From Croceicoccus sp. (GTDB lineage: Bacteria > Pseudomonadota > Alphaproteobacteria > Sphingomonadales > Sphingomonadaceae), in NCBI GenBank assembly GCA_002694745.1, contig NZMY01000050.1, forward strand, positions 342,358 through 406,357: DNA of 64,000 bases, written 5' to 3'. Each line of letters starts with the position of its first letter. Position 1 is the stretch's first letter. Below the pieces are notes generated by a model, which was given only the letters and a program-made list of their open reading frames with translations, was not told where the DNA came from and ran no database searches. Below, piece after piece: positions 25,733-32,603 of this stretch. The position numbers and the translations under genes were made by a program.

Positions 25733-27538
25733 TCAATCATAGGTCACGCCCGGCAGTCCCTGACCGCCATCGGCGATGAACGCATCGATCCGCTGCTCCA
25801 GCACCGGAAGCGGCACCGAGCCGAGCGACAGCACGACATCGTGGAACTTGCGAATGTCGAACCCCGCTCCCAGCGCGTCCTCCGCCTTGGCGCGCACGCG
25901 GCGCATGGTCAGCTCGCCCAGCTTGTATGCCAGCGCCTGCCCCGGCCAGCTGATATAGCGGTCCACCTCGGTCCCCACTTCGTGCCGCGACAGCGCGGTG
26001 CGCGAGGCAAGGTAATCGATGGCCCGCTCGCGGTCCCAGCCATAGGCGTGGATGCCGGTGTCGATCACTAGCCGCGCCGCGCGCCACATCTCGTAACTCA
26101 GCCGCCCGAACCGCTCATAAGGCGTGCGATAGATCCCCATCTCCTCGCCCAGATATTCGGTGTAGAGGCCCCATCCTTCGCCGAATCCGCTGAAATAGGT
26201 CTCGCGCCGGAACGCGGGCATTTCGGGCTGCTCCAGCGCGACACCCGCCTGAAAACTGTGGCCCGGACTGCATTCGTGCAGCGTCAGCGCGGGAATATTG
26301 TAAAGCGGGCGCGAGGGCAGATCATGCGTGTTCATCTGGCACGCATCCAGCCCGCCGCGCCCCGCCGTGTAATACGGCGCCAGCGCAGGCGCGACCGGCC
26401 AGATCGCGAAGCGATGGCGCGGCAGAAAGCCGAAATAATCGCCGATCCGCCCGTCGACCCGCTTCGCCACATAGGCCGACACGCCCATCAGCTCATCGGG
26501 CGTGCGCGCGATGAACTGCGGCTCATTGCGCAGCGTCTCGTTGAATTCAGCGATGCTGCCGGAAAAGCCGACCTCTGCCATGATCGCGCGCATCTCGCCC
26601 TCGATCCGTGCGACTTCGGACAGGCCGATCTCATGGATCTGCTGCGCGGTCAGGTCCAACGTGGTGTATTTGCGGATCTGCTGCGCATAGAACGCTGCAC
26701 CATCAGGCATCTCGGTCGCCGCCAGCGAGGTGCGCGTATTCTGCAGATAGTCCTCGCGCATGAACGACAGCAGCTCTGCATAGGCAGGCACGATGCTGTC
26801 CGCGACCGCCGCTTCCGCTTCGGAGCGCAGACGCGCCTGCTCGGCGACAGGGATGCTGGCGGGCATCTGGCCAAACACGGTCAGGAACGGATTGCCCTCG
26901 GCCCTCGTGTATGGCTCGATAGAGGCTTCGCGCCCTTCCAGCGAGACGCGCGGCACGCTGAAGCCGCGCTCCAGCCCGCTGCGCGCATTGGAGACATGCT
27001 CGGCGAAATAGCGCGGCACGTCGCGCATGCGGGCGATATAGTTCTCGTATTCCTCGATGCTGGCATAGGGCGAACGCGCGTCGAGATAGGTCCAGAAGTT
27101 GCTGTCCGAATTGAACGGCATCTCGTGAACGCGATAGTCCGCATCGCCGATCCGCTCCTCCAGCAGAGCGCGGAACACGGCGGCATTGATCTTTTCGCCG
27201 TCCGACAGCTGCCCGGCCGGAATCGCATCCAGCCGCGCCAGCATGTCCCGCGCATGCGCCGCGCGCCGCGCCTCGGCCTCGGGCGTCACCGATGGCAGGC
27301 GCGGTCCGGGCTCGCTGCGCCCGTCCGCTTTCTCGATCCGCTGCCGGTCGGCGATGATCCACGCATGGTCAGCCGCGTACAGCGCCTGCAACCGGGCATC
27401 GGCGCTGGCCTCGCCCTGCGTGGCTGCGGGCTGGGCGCTAGCGGGAAGGGCCGGGGCGGGAAGGGCCGGAACGGAAAGGGCAGGCGTGAGAAAAAGGGCG
27501 GCGACCAGTGCGGCGTGTTTGTGCATAGGCCATTTCAT
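25733..27538 (-). CDS. DUF885 family metallopeptidase-like protein, Sec-exported
   Basis: About 601 residues with a signal peptide (HKHAALVAALFLTPALSVPA). The zinc motif is HECSPGHSFQ at about residues 421-430, followed by FSGFGEGWGLYTEYLGEEMG, the second family signature supplying the distal metal ligand, and ISWPGQALAYKLGELTM near the C-terminus. It is probably a periplasmic zinc hydrolase of unknown substrate. The frame is open upstream, but the ATG at 27538 (or 27526) gives the signal peptide. It is only distantly related to the DUF885 protein at 17469-19283. Confidence 0.87.
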   Translation of the reverse strand: MKWPMHKHAALVAALFLTPALSVPALPAPALPASAQPAATQGEASADARLQALYAADHAWIIADRQRIEKADGRSEPGPRLPSVTPEAEARRAAHARDMLARLDAIPAGQLSDGEKINAAVFRALLEERIGDADYRVHEMPFNSDSNFWTYLDARSPYASIEEYENYIARMRDVPRYFAEHVSNARSGLERGFSVPRVSLEGREASIEPYTRAEGNPFLTVFGQMPASIPVAEQARLRSEAEAAVADSIVPAYAELLSFMREDYLQNTRTSLAATEMPDGAAFYAQQIRKYTTLDLTAQQIHEIGLSEVARIEGEMRAIMAEVGFSGSIAEFNETLRNEPQFIARTPDELMGVSAYVAKRVDGRIGDYFGFLPRHRFAIWPVAPALAPYYTAGRGGLDACQMNTHDLPSRPLYNIPALTLHECSPGHSFQAGVALEQPEMPAFRRETYFSGFGEGWGLYTEYLGEEMGIYRTPYERFGRLSYEMWRAARLVIDTGIHAYGWDRERAIDYLASRTALSRHEVGTEVDRYISWPGQALAYKLGELTMRRVRAKAEDALGAGFDIRKFHDVVLSLGSVPLPVLEQRIDAFIADGGQGLPGVTYD

Positions 27539-27596
27539 GCGCGGGCAGGGCCGCCCACGCAAGCCGGTTGGCGAAAACGCAGGGGGCGCTATCGGG

Positions 27597-28583
27597 TCAG
27601 GCCGCGACCGTCCTCGCCGCGGTTTCTGCCGCCAGCTCGGCCAGCAGAGAGGCAGGCGGCTGGAACACCGCCTTCCTGAACGCGATCCGGCGCGGATCGA
27701 CCGCCAGCGCAAGCTTTTCGGGCATGCGCGCCCTGTCGCTCACCCGCCGGAAATCGCGCAGCGAGGTGCCAGCCGGGGCCGAATCCATATTGGGCGCGCC
27801 CCGGCCGGACTTAACATCGCCAATGTCGATGGTGCGGAAATCGATGCTGAAGCGCGTGCGCCCGGTTTCGTTGGGCACGGTCGAATGCAGCTGCTGACCC
27901 GAAAACAGGATCGCCCCGCCCACCGGCGCGACCAGCCGGACCGATGGCGTGTCCAAAGGCGGCGGATCCTGCGTGATGCGCGGCTGGGGGCGCGTGTCCC
28001 GCTTCACCTGCTTCGCCGCCGCGCCGCGCGCCGTGCGGTTGTATTCGTAATAATCGAACTCGCCCGAGCTGTTCTCGACCGGGCGGTCCCACCATGCCGG
28101 GTGGAACGCCATGGTGTTGCCACTCTCGATCGGGAAGATCGGCAGCCACCAGTTCACCTGCTGCATCGGCGCGGCCCACCAAGTGTCGCGGTGCATCGGA
28201 AAGGCATAGCCGACGCCCGAACTCAGATAACCATGGCTGGTCACCCCGCGCAGCCGCGGCACGTCAAGATAGGTCGCGCGCGGGTCCAGCCCCATGTCCT
28301 CGACCACCGCGCAGATCAGCTCCCAGGTCTGCGGATGATGGATGAAGCGCGGCTTGATCGGTGCGAACAGCTCGACAAAGCGTTCAACCGGAACGCGGTG
28401 CTGCAGCATTTCGAGATCGTCGTCGCCAAACCCGCGAACCAGCAGTTCGCGCGCCCATTCGGTCAGCGCCTGCATGGCAGGGCGCGGCGATATCACATGG
28501 ATGTCGCCCGCATAGATCTGCGCGCGGCGAACATCGTCGACCACCCGCGCATCGTAATGAATTGCCGTCAAGCTCCGCTCCAC
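27597..28583 (-). CDS. Fe(II)/2-oxoglutarate-dependent dioxygenase, phytanoyl-CoA hydroxylase-like
   Basis: About 328 residues. The facial triad is visible as HxD in FPMHRDTWWAAP and a distal His in FSGQQLHSTVPNETGRTRFS, whose downstream Arg would bind 2-oxoglutarate. The surrounding pattern fits the PhyH superfamily. The substrate is unknown. The start is uncertain: TTG at 28619, GTG at 28583 and TTG at 28571 (best preceded by GGAG) are all possible; none is an ATG. It lies downstream of a 300-base gap containing TGTCAC repeats and before the DUF885 gene. Confidence 0.78.
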   Translation of the reverse strand: MERSLTAIHYDARVVDDVRRAQIYAGDIHVISPRPAMQALTEWARELLVRGFGDDDLEMLQHRVPVERFVELFAPIKPRFIHHPQTWELICAVVEDMGLDPRATYLDVPRLRGVTSHGYLSSGVGYAFPMHRDTWWAAPMQQVNWWLPIFPIESGNTMAFHPAWWDRPVENSSGEFDYYEYNRTARGAAAKQVKRDTRPQPRITQDPPPLDTPSVRLVAPVGGAILFSGQQLHSTVPNETGRTRFSIDFRTIDIGDVKSGRGAPNMDSAPAGTSLRDFRRVSDRARMPEKLALAVDPRRIAFRKAVFQPPASLLAELAAETAARTVAA

Positions 28584-28619
28584 GCGAAATTTATCCGCAC
28601 AGGTTGAATGCGCCCGCAA

Positions 28620-28942
28620 AAAAGCGCCAGCGTTCTTCGGGTTAGGCCGAATTCTTTGGAGTTATCCGCTGCGGGAAATATCGGCGGATGGCGCGCCGCG
28701 CATGGCGGCGGGGCAGGTCCTTCGGGCGCGAATTTATTGTCCTACGCCGCGCCATGACGATAATTCGTCCGCTGGCCGATTTCGGCCCCGCCCGCTCTTT
28801 CAGACCGTGAGTTTTCCCGCACCCCCAAGGTGTCACCTTTGGCGTTCAAAGCCGCACGATCGCGTGGCCAGAGGCAGGTGACACGCCCTGTAGGACGTGT
28901 CACCTTTGTCACTTTTCGAAATGCGCAGGCGGCAGGCGCTTG
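28620..28942. other. Intergenic region with TGTCAC repeats
   Basis: About 320 bases between the dioxygenase start and the sufE stop. No gene is supported; a 64-codon minus-strand frame (28642-28836) is Arg-rich and lacks family features. The right half contains GGTGTCACCTTTG at 28829-28841, the hairpin at 28876-28905, and TTTGTCAC at 28905-28912, so four TGTCAC/GTGACA hexamers occur within 85 bases. Confidence 0.5.
28876..28905. repeat. Perfect 10-bp inverted repeat
   Basis: Arms AGGTGACACG (28876-28885) and CGTGTCACCT (28896-28905) with a 10-nt loop. The right arm plus TTTG repeats the element at 28829-28841. It may be a hairpin past the end of sufE or a paired regulator site; there is no long T-run on the sufE strand. 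Confidence 0.7.
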
Positions 28943-29356
28943 TCAGCCCCCCGCCGCGATCCTTGCGGCGGTTTCGCGGATCAGCGCGATCATGTTGGGC
29001 ACGCCCTGCGTCCGGTTGGACGACAGCTGATTGCGCAGGTCGAAGGGCGCCAGCGCCTCTTCGATATCGGTTTCCGCGACTTCGGCCGCCGGGCGGTCCT
29101 GCACCGCCGCGATGACCAGCGCCACGATGCCCTTGGTGATCGCGGCATTGCTGTCGGCCATGAAATGCAGCGCATCGCCATCGGTGCGCGTCGGATAGAC
29201 CCAGACCGCGGCGGAACAGCCCTTCACCTGCGTCGCCTCGGTCTTGAGCGCGGCAGGCATGGGTTCCAGCTCGCGGCCCAGCTCGATCAGCAGGCGGTAA
29301 CGTTCGTCGCCTTCCAGGAACTCGTATTCCTCGGCAATGTCATCGATGGATCGCAT
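28943..29356 (-). CDS. sufE: Cysteine desulfuration protein SufE
   Basis: 137 residues beginning MRSIDDIAEEYEFLEGDE. The sulfur-accepting cysteine is in TQVKGCSAAVWVYP (about Cys46), and FDLRNQLSSNRTQGVPNMI near the C-terminus is the second family signature. SufE takes persulfide sulfur from SufS for Fe-S cluster assembly; no sufS is in the window. The start at 29356 was chosen over an upstream in-frame start at 29407 because it gives the canonical length. It lies 71 nt downstream of the small psp-associated genes on the same strand and could share their transcript. Confidence 0.93.
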   Translation of the reverse strand: MRSIDDIAEEYEFLEGDERYRLLIELGRELEPMPAALKTEATQVKGCSAAVWVYPTRTDGDALHFMADSNAAITKGIVALVIAAVQDRPAAEVAETDIEEALAPFDLRNQLSSNRTQGVPNMIALIRETAARIAAGG

Positions 29357-29427
29357 GCGGGCGGAACTAGCCGCGCCGCCCGGCGTCCGCAAGTGTCTTG
29401 GCCGCAAGTGCCTTACCGGCAGGTGCC

Positions 29428-29679
29428 TTAAAGATCGACGCCGCTGGCGATCGCTTCCAGCTTGCGGACGCGTTCCTTCAGGTCGGCCAGCTCGATCCGC
29501 GCGGCAGCCGGGGCGTCACCCTGATCGCGAAAGGTCGAGAGACCGCCGCCATCGTGCGCCATCTCCGCCTGCCGCATCTTCAGCGTCAGCCAGCCCTGCC
29601 AGCCATACAGCAGCGCGGCGGTGATAATGGTCAGGCCGGTCAGGGCCATCAAAGCCAGTGAACTGATCTCGAAGCTCAT
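29428..29679 (-). CDS. Small membrane/coiled-coil protein of the psp locus (PspB-like paralogue 4)
   Basis: 83 residues: one N-terminal membrane helix (about 6-28), a polar linker, and a C-terminal helix IELADLKERVRKLEAIA. This last motif is shared with PspB and the three other small proteins encoded upstream. The start has a very good ribosome-binding site (AGGAGG). It is the last psp-strand gene before sufE. No experimental function is known to me; a role with PspA/PspC at the membrane is inferred from context. Confidence 0.7.
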   Translation of the reverse strand: MSFEISSLALMALTGLTIITAALLYGWQGWLTLKMRQAEMAHDGGGLSTFRDQGDAPAAARIELADLKERVRKLEAIASGVDL

Positions 29680-29690
29680 CTCAGGCCTCC

Positions 29691-29954
29691 TCAGCGATCT
29701 CGCAGCAGTTCGATTTCTTCGGCAAGGCCCAGCTTCTGGCGCTCGTCGGTGGCGATGCGTTCCAGCACGCGGACCCGTTCCTTCAGCTCGGCAATCTCGG
29801 CGCGAAGCTGCTCTTCCTCGCCGCTGCCTTGCCGCGCGATCGGCTGGCCGTCCTTGTCGGTGGCGAAACCGGCGCTGGCATTATGGCGTGCCCGCATCAT
29901 CTGGGTGACCGCGATGATCAGTACGATGACGACGATGGCGGACCAGAGGCTCAT
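29691..29954 (-). CDS. Small membrane/coiled-coil protein of the psp locus (PspB-like paralogue 3)
   Basis: 87 residues with a single N-terminal helix (SLWSAIVVIVLIIAVTQMM), a linker, then LRAEIAELKERVRVLERIAT followed by a charged tail. The RVxxLExIxTD signature is the one repeated in the neighbouring genes and in PspB. It overlaps the preceding gene by ATGA and ends 11 nt before the next, so it is translationally coupled within the psp operon. Confidence 0.75.
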   Translation of the reverse strand: MSLWSAIVVIVLIIAVTQMMRARHNASAGFATDKDGQPIARQGSGEEEQLRAEIAELKERVRVLERIATDERQKLGLAEEIELLRDR

Positions 29955-30289
29955 TTGAACTGTCCTTCCCTATCCGGAGAACGCGTTTCCGACGCCCTCA
30001 GGGCCTCGATCTCATGCGTCAGGTGATAGCCGCTGTCGGTCACGATCCGCTCCACATTGGCGAGGCGGTCCTTGACCGAACCCAGTTCGGCGCGAAGCTG
30101 CGCGTTCTCCTGGCTGGCGAGCTTCAGGCGCTCGATCGTTTCGGTATCCTTCTTGGGATAGACGGACTTGCCCCAGCTGTTTTCCAGCGGATAGCCATGC
30201 CGCACGCGGATGGCGGTGTTCACGACCCAGGCAATCGCGAAAGAGACGACGCCGATACCAAGGACGGCAGGAGTAAGCAGGTCTTCCAT
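29951..30289 (-). CDS. Small membrane/coiled-coil protein of the psp locus (PspB-like paralogue 2)
   Basis: 112 residues: a membrane helix at about 8-27 (TPAVLGIGVVSFAIAWVV), a basic segment, then a long coiled coil containing LGSVKDRLANVERIVTDSG and HEIEALRASE. The ATG at 30289 is preferred over a TTG two codons earlier because GAGG sits 7 nt upstream, inside the end of the previous gene. It shares the ERIVTD and EIEALR elements with the neighbouring 95-residue protein, pointing to gene duplication. Confidence 0.75.
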   Translation of the reverse strand: MEDLLTPAVLGIGVVSFAIAWVVNTAIRVRHGYPLENSWGKSVYPKKDTETIERLKLASQENAQLRAELGSVKDRLANVERIVTDSGYHLTHEIEALRASETRSPDREGQFK

Positions 30290-30291
30290 TC

Positions 30292-30579
30292 TCAAACCTC
30301 GTGACGCGGATTGACGGGAGCATTGAGGCGCGCATCGCTCTCTTCCTCGCGCAGAGCCTCGATCTGCCGGGCGATATCGGTGCCCTTGTCGGTGACGATG
30401 CGCTCAAGCACGCGAACCCGCTCTTCCAGCTGGGCGGTATGCTGCGCATATTGCGCCGCCTTTTCCGCGGTGGCGTTCATCTTCAGCTCGGCCATCTTGG
30501 ACTGGTGCTTGGTCCACACGATCAGGCAGATCATGATGAAGGGCGCAAGCGGTATCAGAAGGGCAAGTTCGTCGACCAT
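30292..30579 (-). CDS. Small membrane/coiled-coil protein of the psp locus (PspB-like paralogue 1)
   Basis: 95 residues: an N-terminal helix (LALLIPLAPFIMICLIVWTKH), then LEERVRVLERIVTDKGTDIA and RQIEALREEE. Topology and size equal PspB (an N-terminal span plus a cytoplasmic helix with a leucine-zipper-like pattern). It lies 29 nt after pspC and 2 nt before the next gene. AAAGG precedes the ATG. Confidence 0.78.
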   Translation of the reverse strand: MVDELALLIPLAPFIMICLIVWTKHQSKMAELKMNATAEKAAQYAQHTAQLEERVRVLERIVTDKGTDIARQIEALREEESDARLNAPVNPRHEV

Positions 30580-30608
30580 GGTTCAAACCTTTCGTTCGTT
30601 GCGAAACC

Positions 30609-30986
30609 TCAGCGCAGCTTCTCGATCTCTTCGGAAAGCTGGCGATTGCCGCTGACGTAATATTCCTCGACATGGGCAAGGCGGCGGTCGATGTCGCGAA
30701 ACCGAGCCTTCACCTCGCGGGCGGTGCGCGCAGGCGATTGGCGGACGCCCTGCCAGAACTGCTGTTCCTTGCGGTCGGTGTAGAGATGTTCCGGCTTGTT
30801 CGGCGCCATCATGCCCATCGCGATATAGATCAGGATCGGCCAGCCCATGGTGATCGTGGCAATCAGGAAGCCAAGCCGGATCCAGATCGCGTCGATCCCG
30901 GTATAATCGGCCAGACCCGCACTGACGCCCAGGAACTTGCCGTTCACCTTGTCGCGGTAAAATCGGGTGCGTTCGGTCGTGCTCAT
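30609..30986 (-). CDS. pspC: Phage shock protein C (PspC domain)
   Basis: 125 residues. The PspC domain covers about residues 6-66: FYRDKVNGKFLGVSAGLADY, then IDAIWIRLGFLIATI and a second hydrophobic stretch (PILIYIAMGMMAP). A cytoplasmic helical tail (FRDIDRRLAHVEEYYVSG) follows. In the Psp system the inner-membrane proteins PspB and PspC sense envelope stress and release PspA from PspF. It starts with a TAATG junction after pspB. Confidence 0.93.
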   Translation of the reverse strand: MSTTERTRFYRDKVNGKFLGVSAGLADYTGIDAIWIRLGFLIATITMGWPILIYIAMGMMAPNKPEHLYTDRKEQQFWQGVRQSPARTAREVKARFRDIDRRLAHVEEYYVSGNRQLSEEIEKLR

Positions 30987-31273
30987 TATGCGTTCCTTTC
31001 CTTGATCATGCGTTCCAGCTCGGCCAGCTTGACATTGTCGGCCTCCTGATCGGCGATCAGGCGCGGCTTGGAGAATTCCTCATGGTCGGCGGAGACGAGC
31101 CGTTCGACCGTGTCCATCCGTTCGTCGAGGCGGCGAGCGAGCTTGTAGAGCTCCTCCAGCATCGCCTCGTCACCCTCGGTCAGGGTGGGGGCGGTTTTCC
31201 ACTTGGTGACATAGTGGAAGACAAGGCCCGGAAGGACGACGAAGATACAGATAATTGCAAGCACACCTTCCAC
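30986..31273 (-). CDS. pspB: Phage shock protein B
   Basis: 95 residues: an N-terminal span (VLAIICIFVVLPGLVFHYVTKW) followed by the cytoplasmic helix LYKLARRLDERMDTVERLVS, the PspB hallmark, and a longer polar tail than in E. coli PspB (74 residues). The start is GTG at 31273, with AGGAGG located inside the end of pspA, so it is coupled to pspA. It couples to pspC downstream by TAATG. Confidence 0.9.
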   Translation of the reverse strand: MEGVLAIICIFVVLPGLVFHYVTKWKTAPTLTEGDEAMLEELYKLARRLDERMDTVERLVSADHEEFSKPRLIADQEADNVKLAELERMIKERNA

Positions 31274-31276
31274 GGG

Positions 31277-32239
31277 TCAGTCCTCCTTCTTCTCGTCATC
31301 GGCCTGTCCGCCCATGGAGCGCTTGAGCGCCTCCAGTTCCTCGTCGACCTTGTCGACGGCGGACAGTCCCTCGATCTGTTCGGCAAGCGACGGCTCGCCC
31401 TTCATCGCCATGCCCAGCGCATCGGCGTGGCCTTCGGCGTAATCGACGCGGCGCTCCAGCATCTCGAACCGGGCCAGCGCCTCGTCGACGCGCTCGGTCG
31501 TCATCAGCTTGCGCAGGCGAACACGGTTTTCCGCGCTTTCCAGGCGGGCCGCGATCATCGACTGCCGGCTGCGAGCCTCGCGCAGGCGCTGCTGCAGCTT
31601 GGCGATGTCTTCCTCGTTGGCGCGCAGGCTCTGTTCGAGCACGTCCATTTCCTCGGACAGTTGCTTGGCCAGGTCGGTCGCCTTGCGCTTTTCCATCAGG
31701 GCGGCGCGGGCCAGGTCCTCACGGCCCTTGGACAGCGCCAGCTGCGCCTTGTCGGCCCAGTCGGCCTGCAGCCGCTCCAGCTTCACCGCGTGACGCTGCA
31801 TTTCCTTCTGGTCGGCGATGGTGCGGGCGGCGCCTGCACGAACCTCGACCAGCGTTTCCTCCATCTCGACGATGATCATGCGGATCATCTTTTCGGGATC
31901 GTCGGCCTTCTCGATCATGTCCGAGAAGTTGGCGGCAATGATGTCACGGGTGCGTGAAAATATTCCCATCAATTGGGCTCCGTTCTGCCTCAAGCTGCTG
32001 CCGCCGCGAAAGCGGATCGGCTCTTCGTCATCATACTCGCGCTGGCGGCGCGTTTCACCTTTTTCCCGGCGCTCGCGGTCGGTCATCAGGCGGGCGACTT
32101 CGCGCTCGAAGCGCGAGTTTTCGTCGCGCTTCTTGGCGGCCTCGTCATCGGTCCAGGGCGTATCGGCCAGCTTGCGGCCGTCATTGTCGGCGGCGGCCTG
32201 TTTGTCCGTTTCGGGAGAAAGGTCTTTCCTGTCGTTCAT
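31277..32239 (-). CDS. pspA: Phage shock protein A (PspA/IM30) with in-frame N-terminal extension
   Basis: The PspA core begins at an internal ATG at 31969 (MGIFSRTRDIIAANFSDMIE, residues 91 onward here) and gives 230 residues of coiled coil as usual for PspA; a GGAG lies about 8 nt before that ATG. The frame stays open for about 100 codons upstream with host-like GC-rich third positions. An ATG at 32239 (preceded by AGAGG) or a TTG at 32269 (overlapping the stop of the upstream small gene as TTGA) would add a highly charged, disordered extension. Either one long form or two forms may be made. PspA inhibits PspF and supports damaged membranes. Confidence 0.85.
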   Translation of the reverse strand: MNDRKDLSPETDKQAAADNDGRKLADTPWTDDEAAKKRDENSRFEREVARLMTDRERREKGETRRQREYDDEEPIRFRGGSSLRQNGAQLMGIFSRTRDIIAANFSDMIEKADDPEKMIRMIIVEMEETLVEVRAGAARTIADQKEMQRHAVKLERLQADWADKAQLALSKGREDLARAALMEKRKATDLAKQLSEEMDVLEQSLRANEEDIAKLQQRLREARSRQSMIAARLESAENRVRLRKLMTTERVDEALARFEMLERRVDYAEGHADALGMAMKGEPSLAEQIEGLSAVDKVDEELEALKRSMGGQADDEKKED

Positions 32240-32265
32240 ATCGTCCTCTTCGGGGATATCTGCCT

Positions 32266-32451
32266 TCAAGCCAGAACATAGCTCAGGGCCACGGGGGCCT
32301 TGGCCGGCGATACAAGCTTGACGTCGCAGACCGGCGGAAGCGAGCAGGCCATGTCGCGAACAGCATAGGCGCTAAGCGAAAGCATGGCGATCGCGGCGAG
32401 AATGCTGGTGGCTACTGGGCCGATCGGGCCGGATTGGCGAAAACTAAACAT
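32266..32451 (-). CDS. Small membrane protein, first gene after the sigma-54 promoter
   Basis: 61 residues: a polar N-terminus (MFSFRQSGPIGP), one membrane helix (VATSILAAIAMLSLSAYAV), then a short tail with two cysteines (MACSLPPVCDVKL). GGGGA lies 5-6 nt before the ATG. It is the first open frame downstream of the sigma-54 promoter, and its TGA overlaps a TTG of the pspA frame (TTGA). No family is recognised; being in the psp operon suggests an envelope-stress role. Confidence 0.6.
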   Translation of the reverse strand: MFSFRQSGPIGPVATSILAAIAMLSLSAYAVRDMACSLPPVCDVKLVSPAKAPVALSYVLA

Positions 32452-32485
32452 GATGTCCCCACATCTTCGAACTATGCCAGATACT

Positions 32486-32503
32486 ATGCAGGGAGCGTGC
32501 CAA
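32486..32503 (-). promoter_or_regulatory. Sigma-54 (RpoN) promoter of the psp operon
   Basis: On the minus strand the sequence TTGGCACGCTCCCTGCAT matches the -24/-12 consensus (TGGCACG-N4-TTGC) with only one change, and has the GG and GC dinucleotides at the required 10-bp spacing. It is 35 nt upstream of the first psp-strand start and faces away from pspF, the matching enhancer-binding activator. Confidence 0.9.
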
Positions 32504-32603
32504 CGCTAGAAAACGTTTTACTAACAGAGGCTTATGGAAATTTCCTCGAACAGGCTCGCGAAATATTTGCCAAGAGTTGGGGGATTGCGCTAATTTATGG
32601 TCA

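Noticed and set aside
28642-28836. A 64-codon minus-strand frame upstream of the dioxygenase
   Set aside because: Short, Arg-rich and without a ribosome-binding site or similarity.
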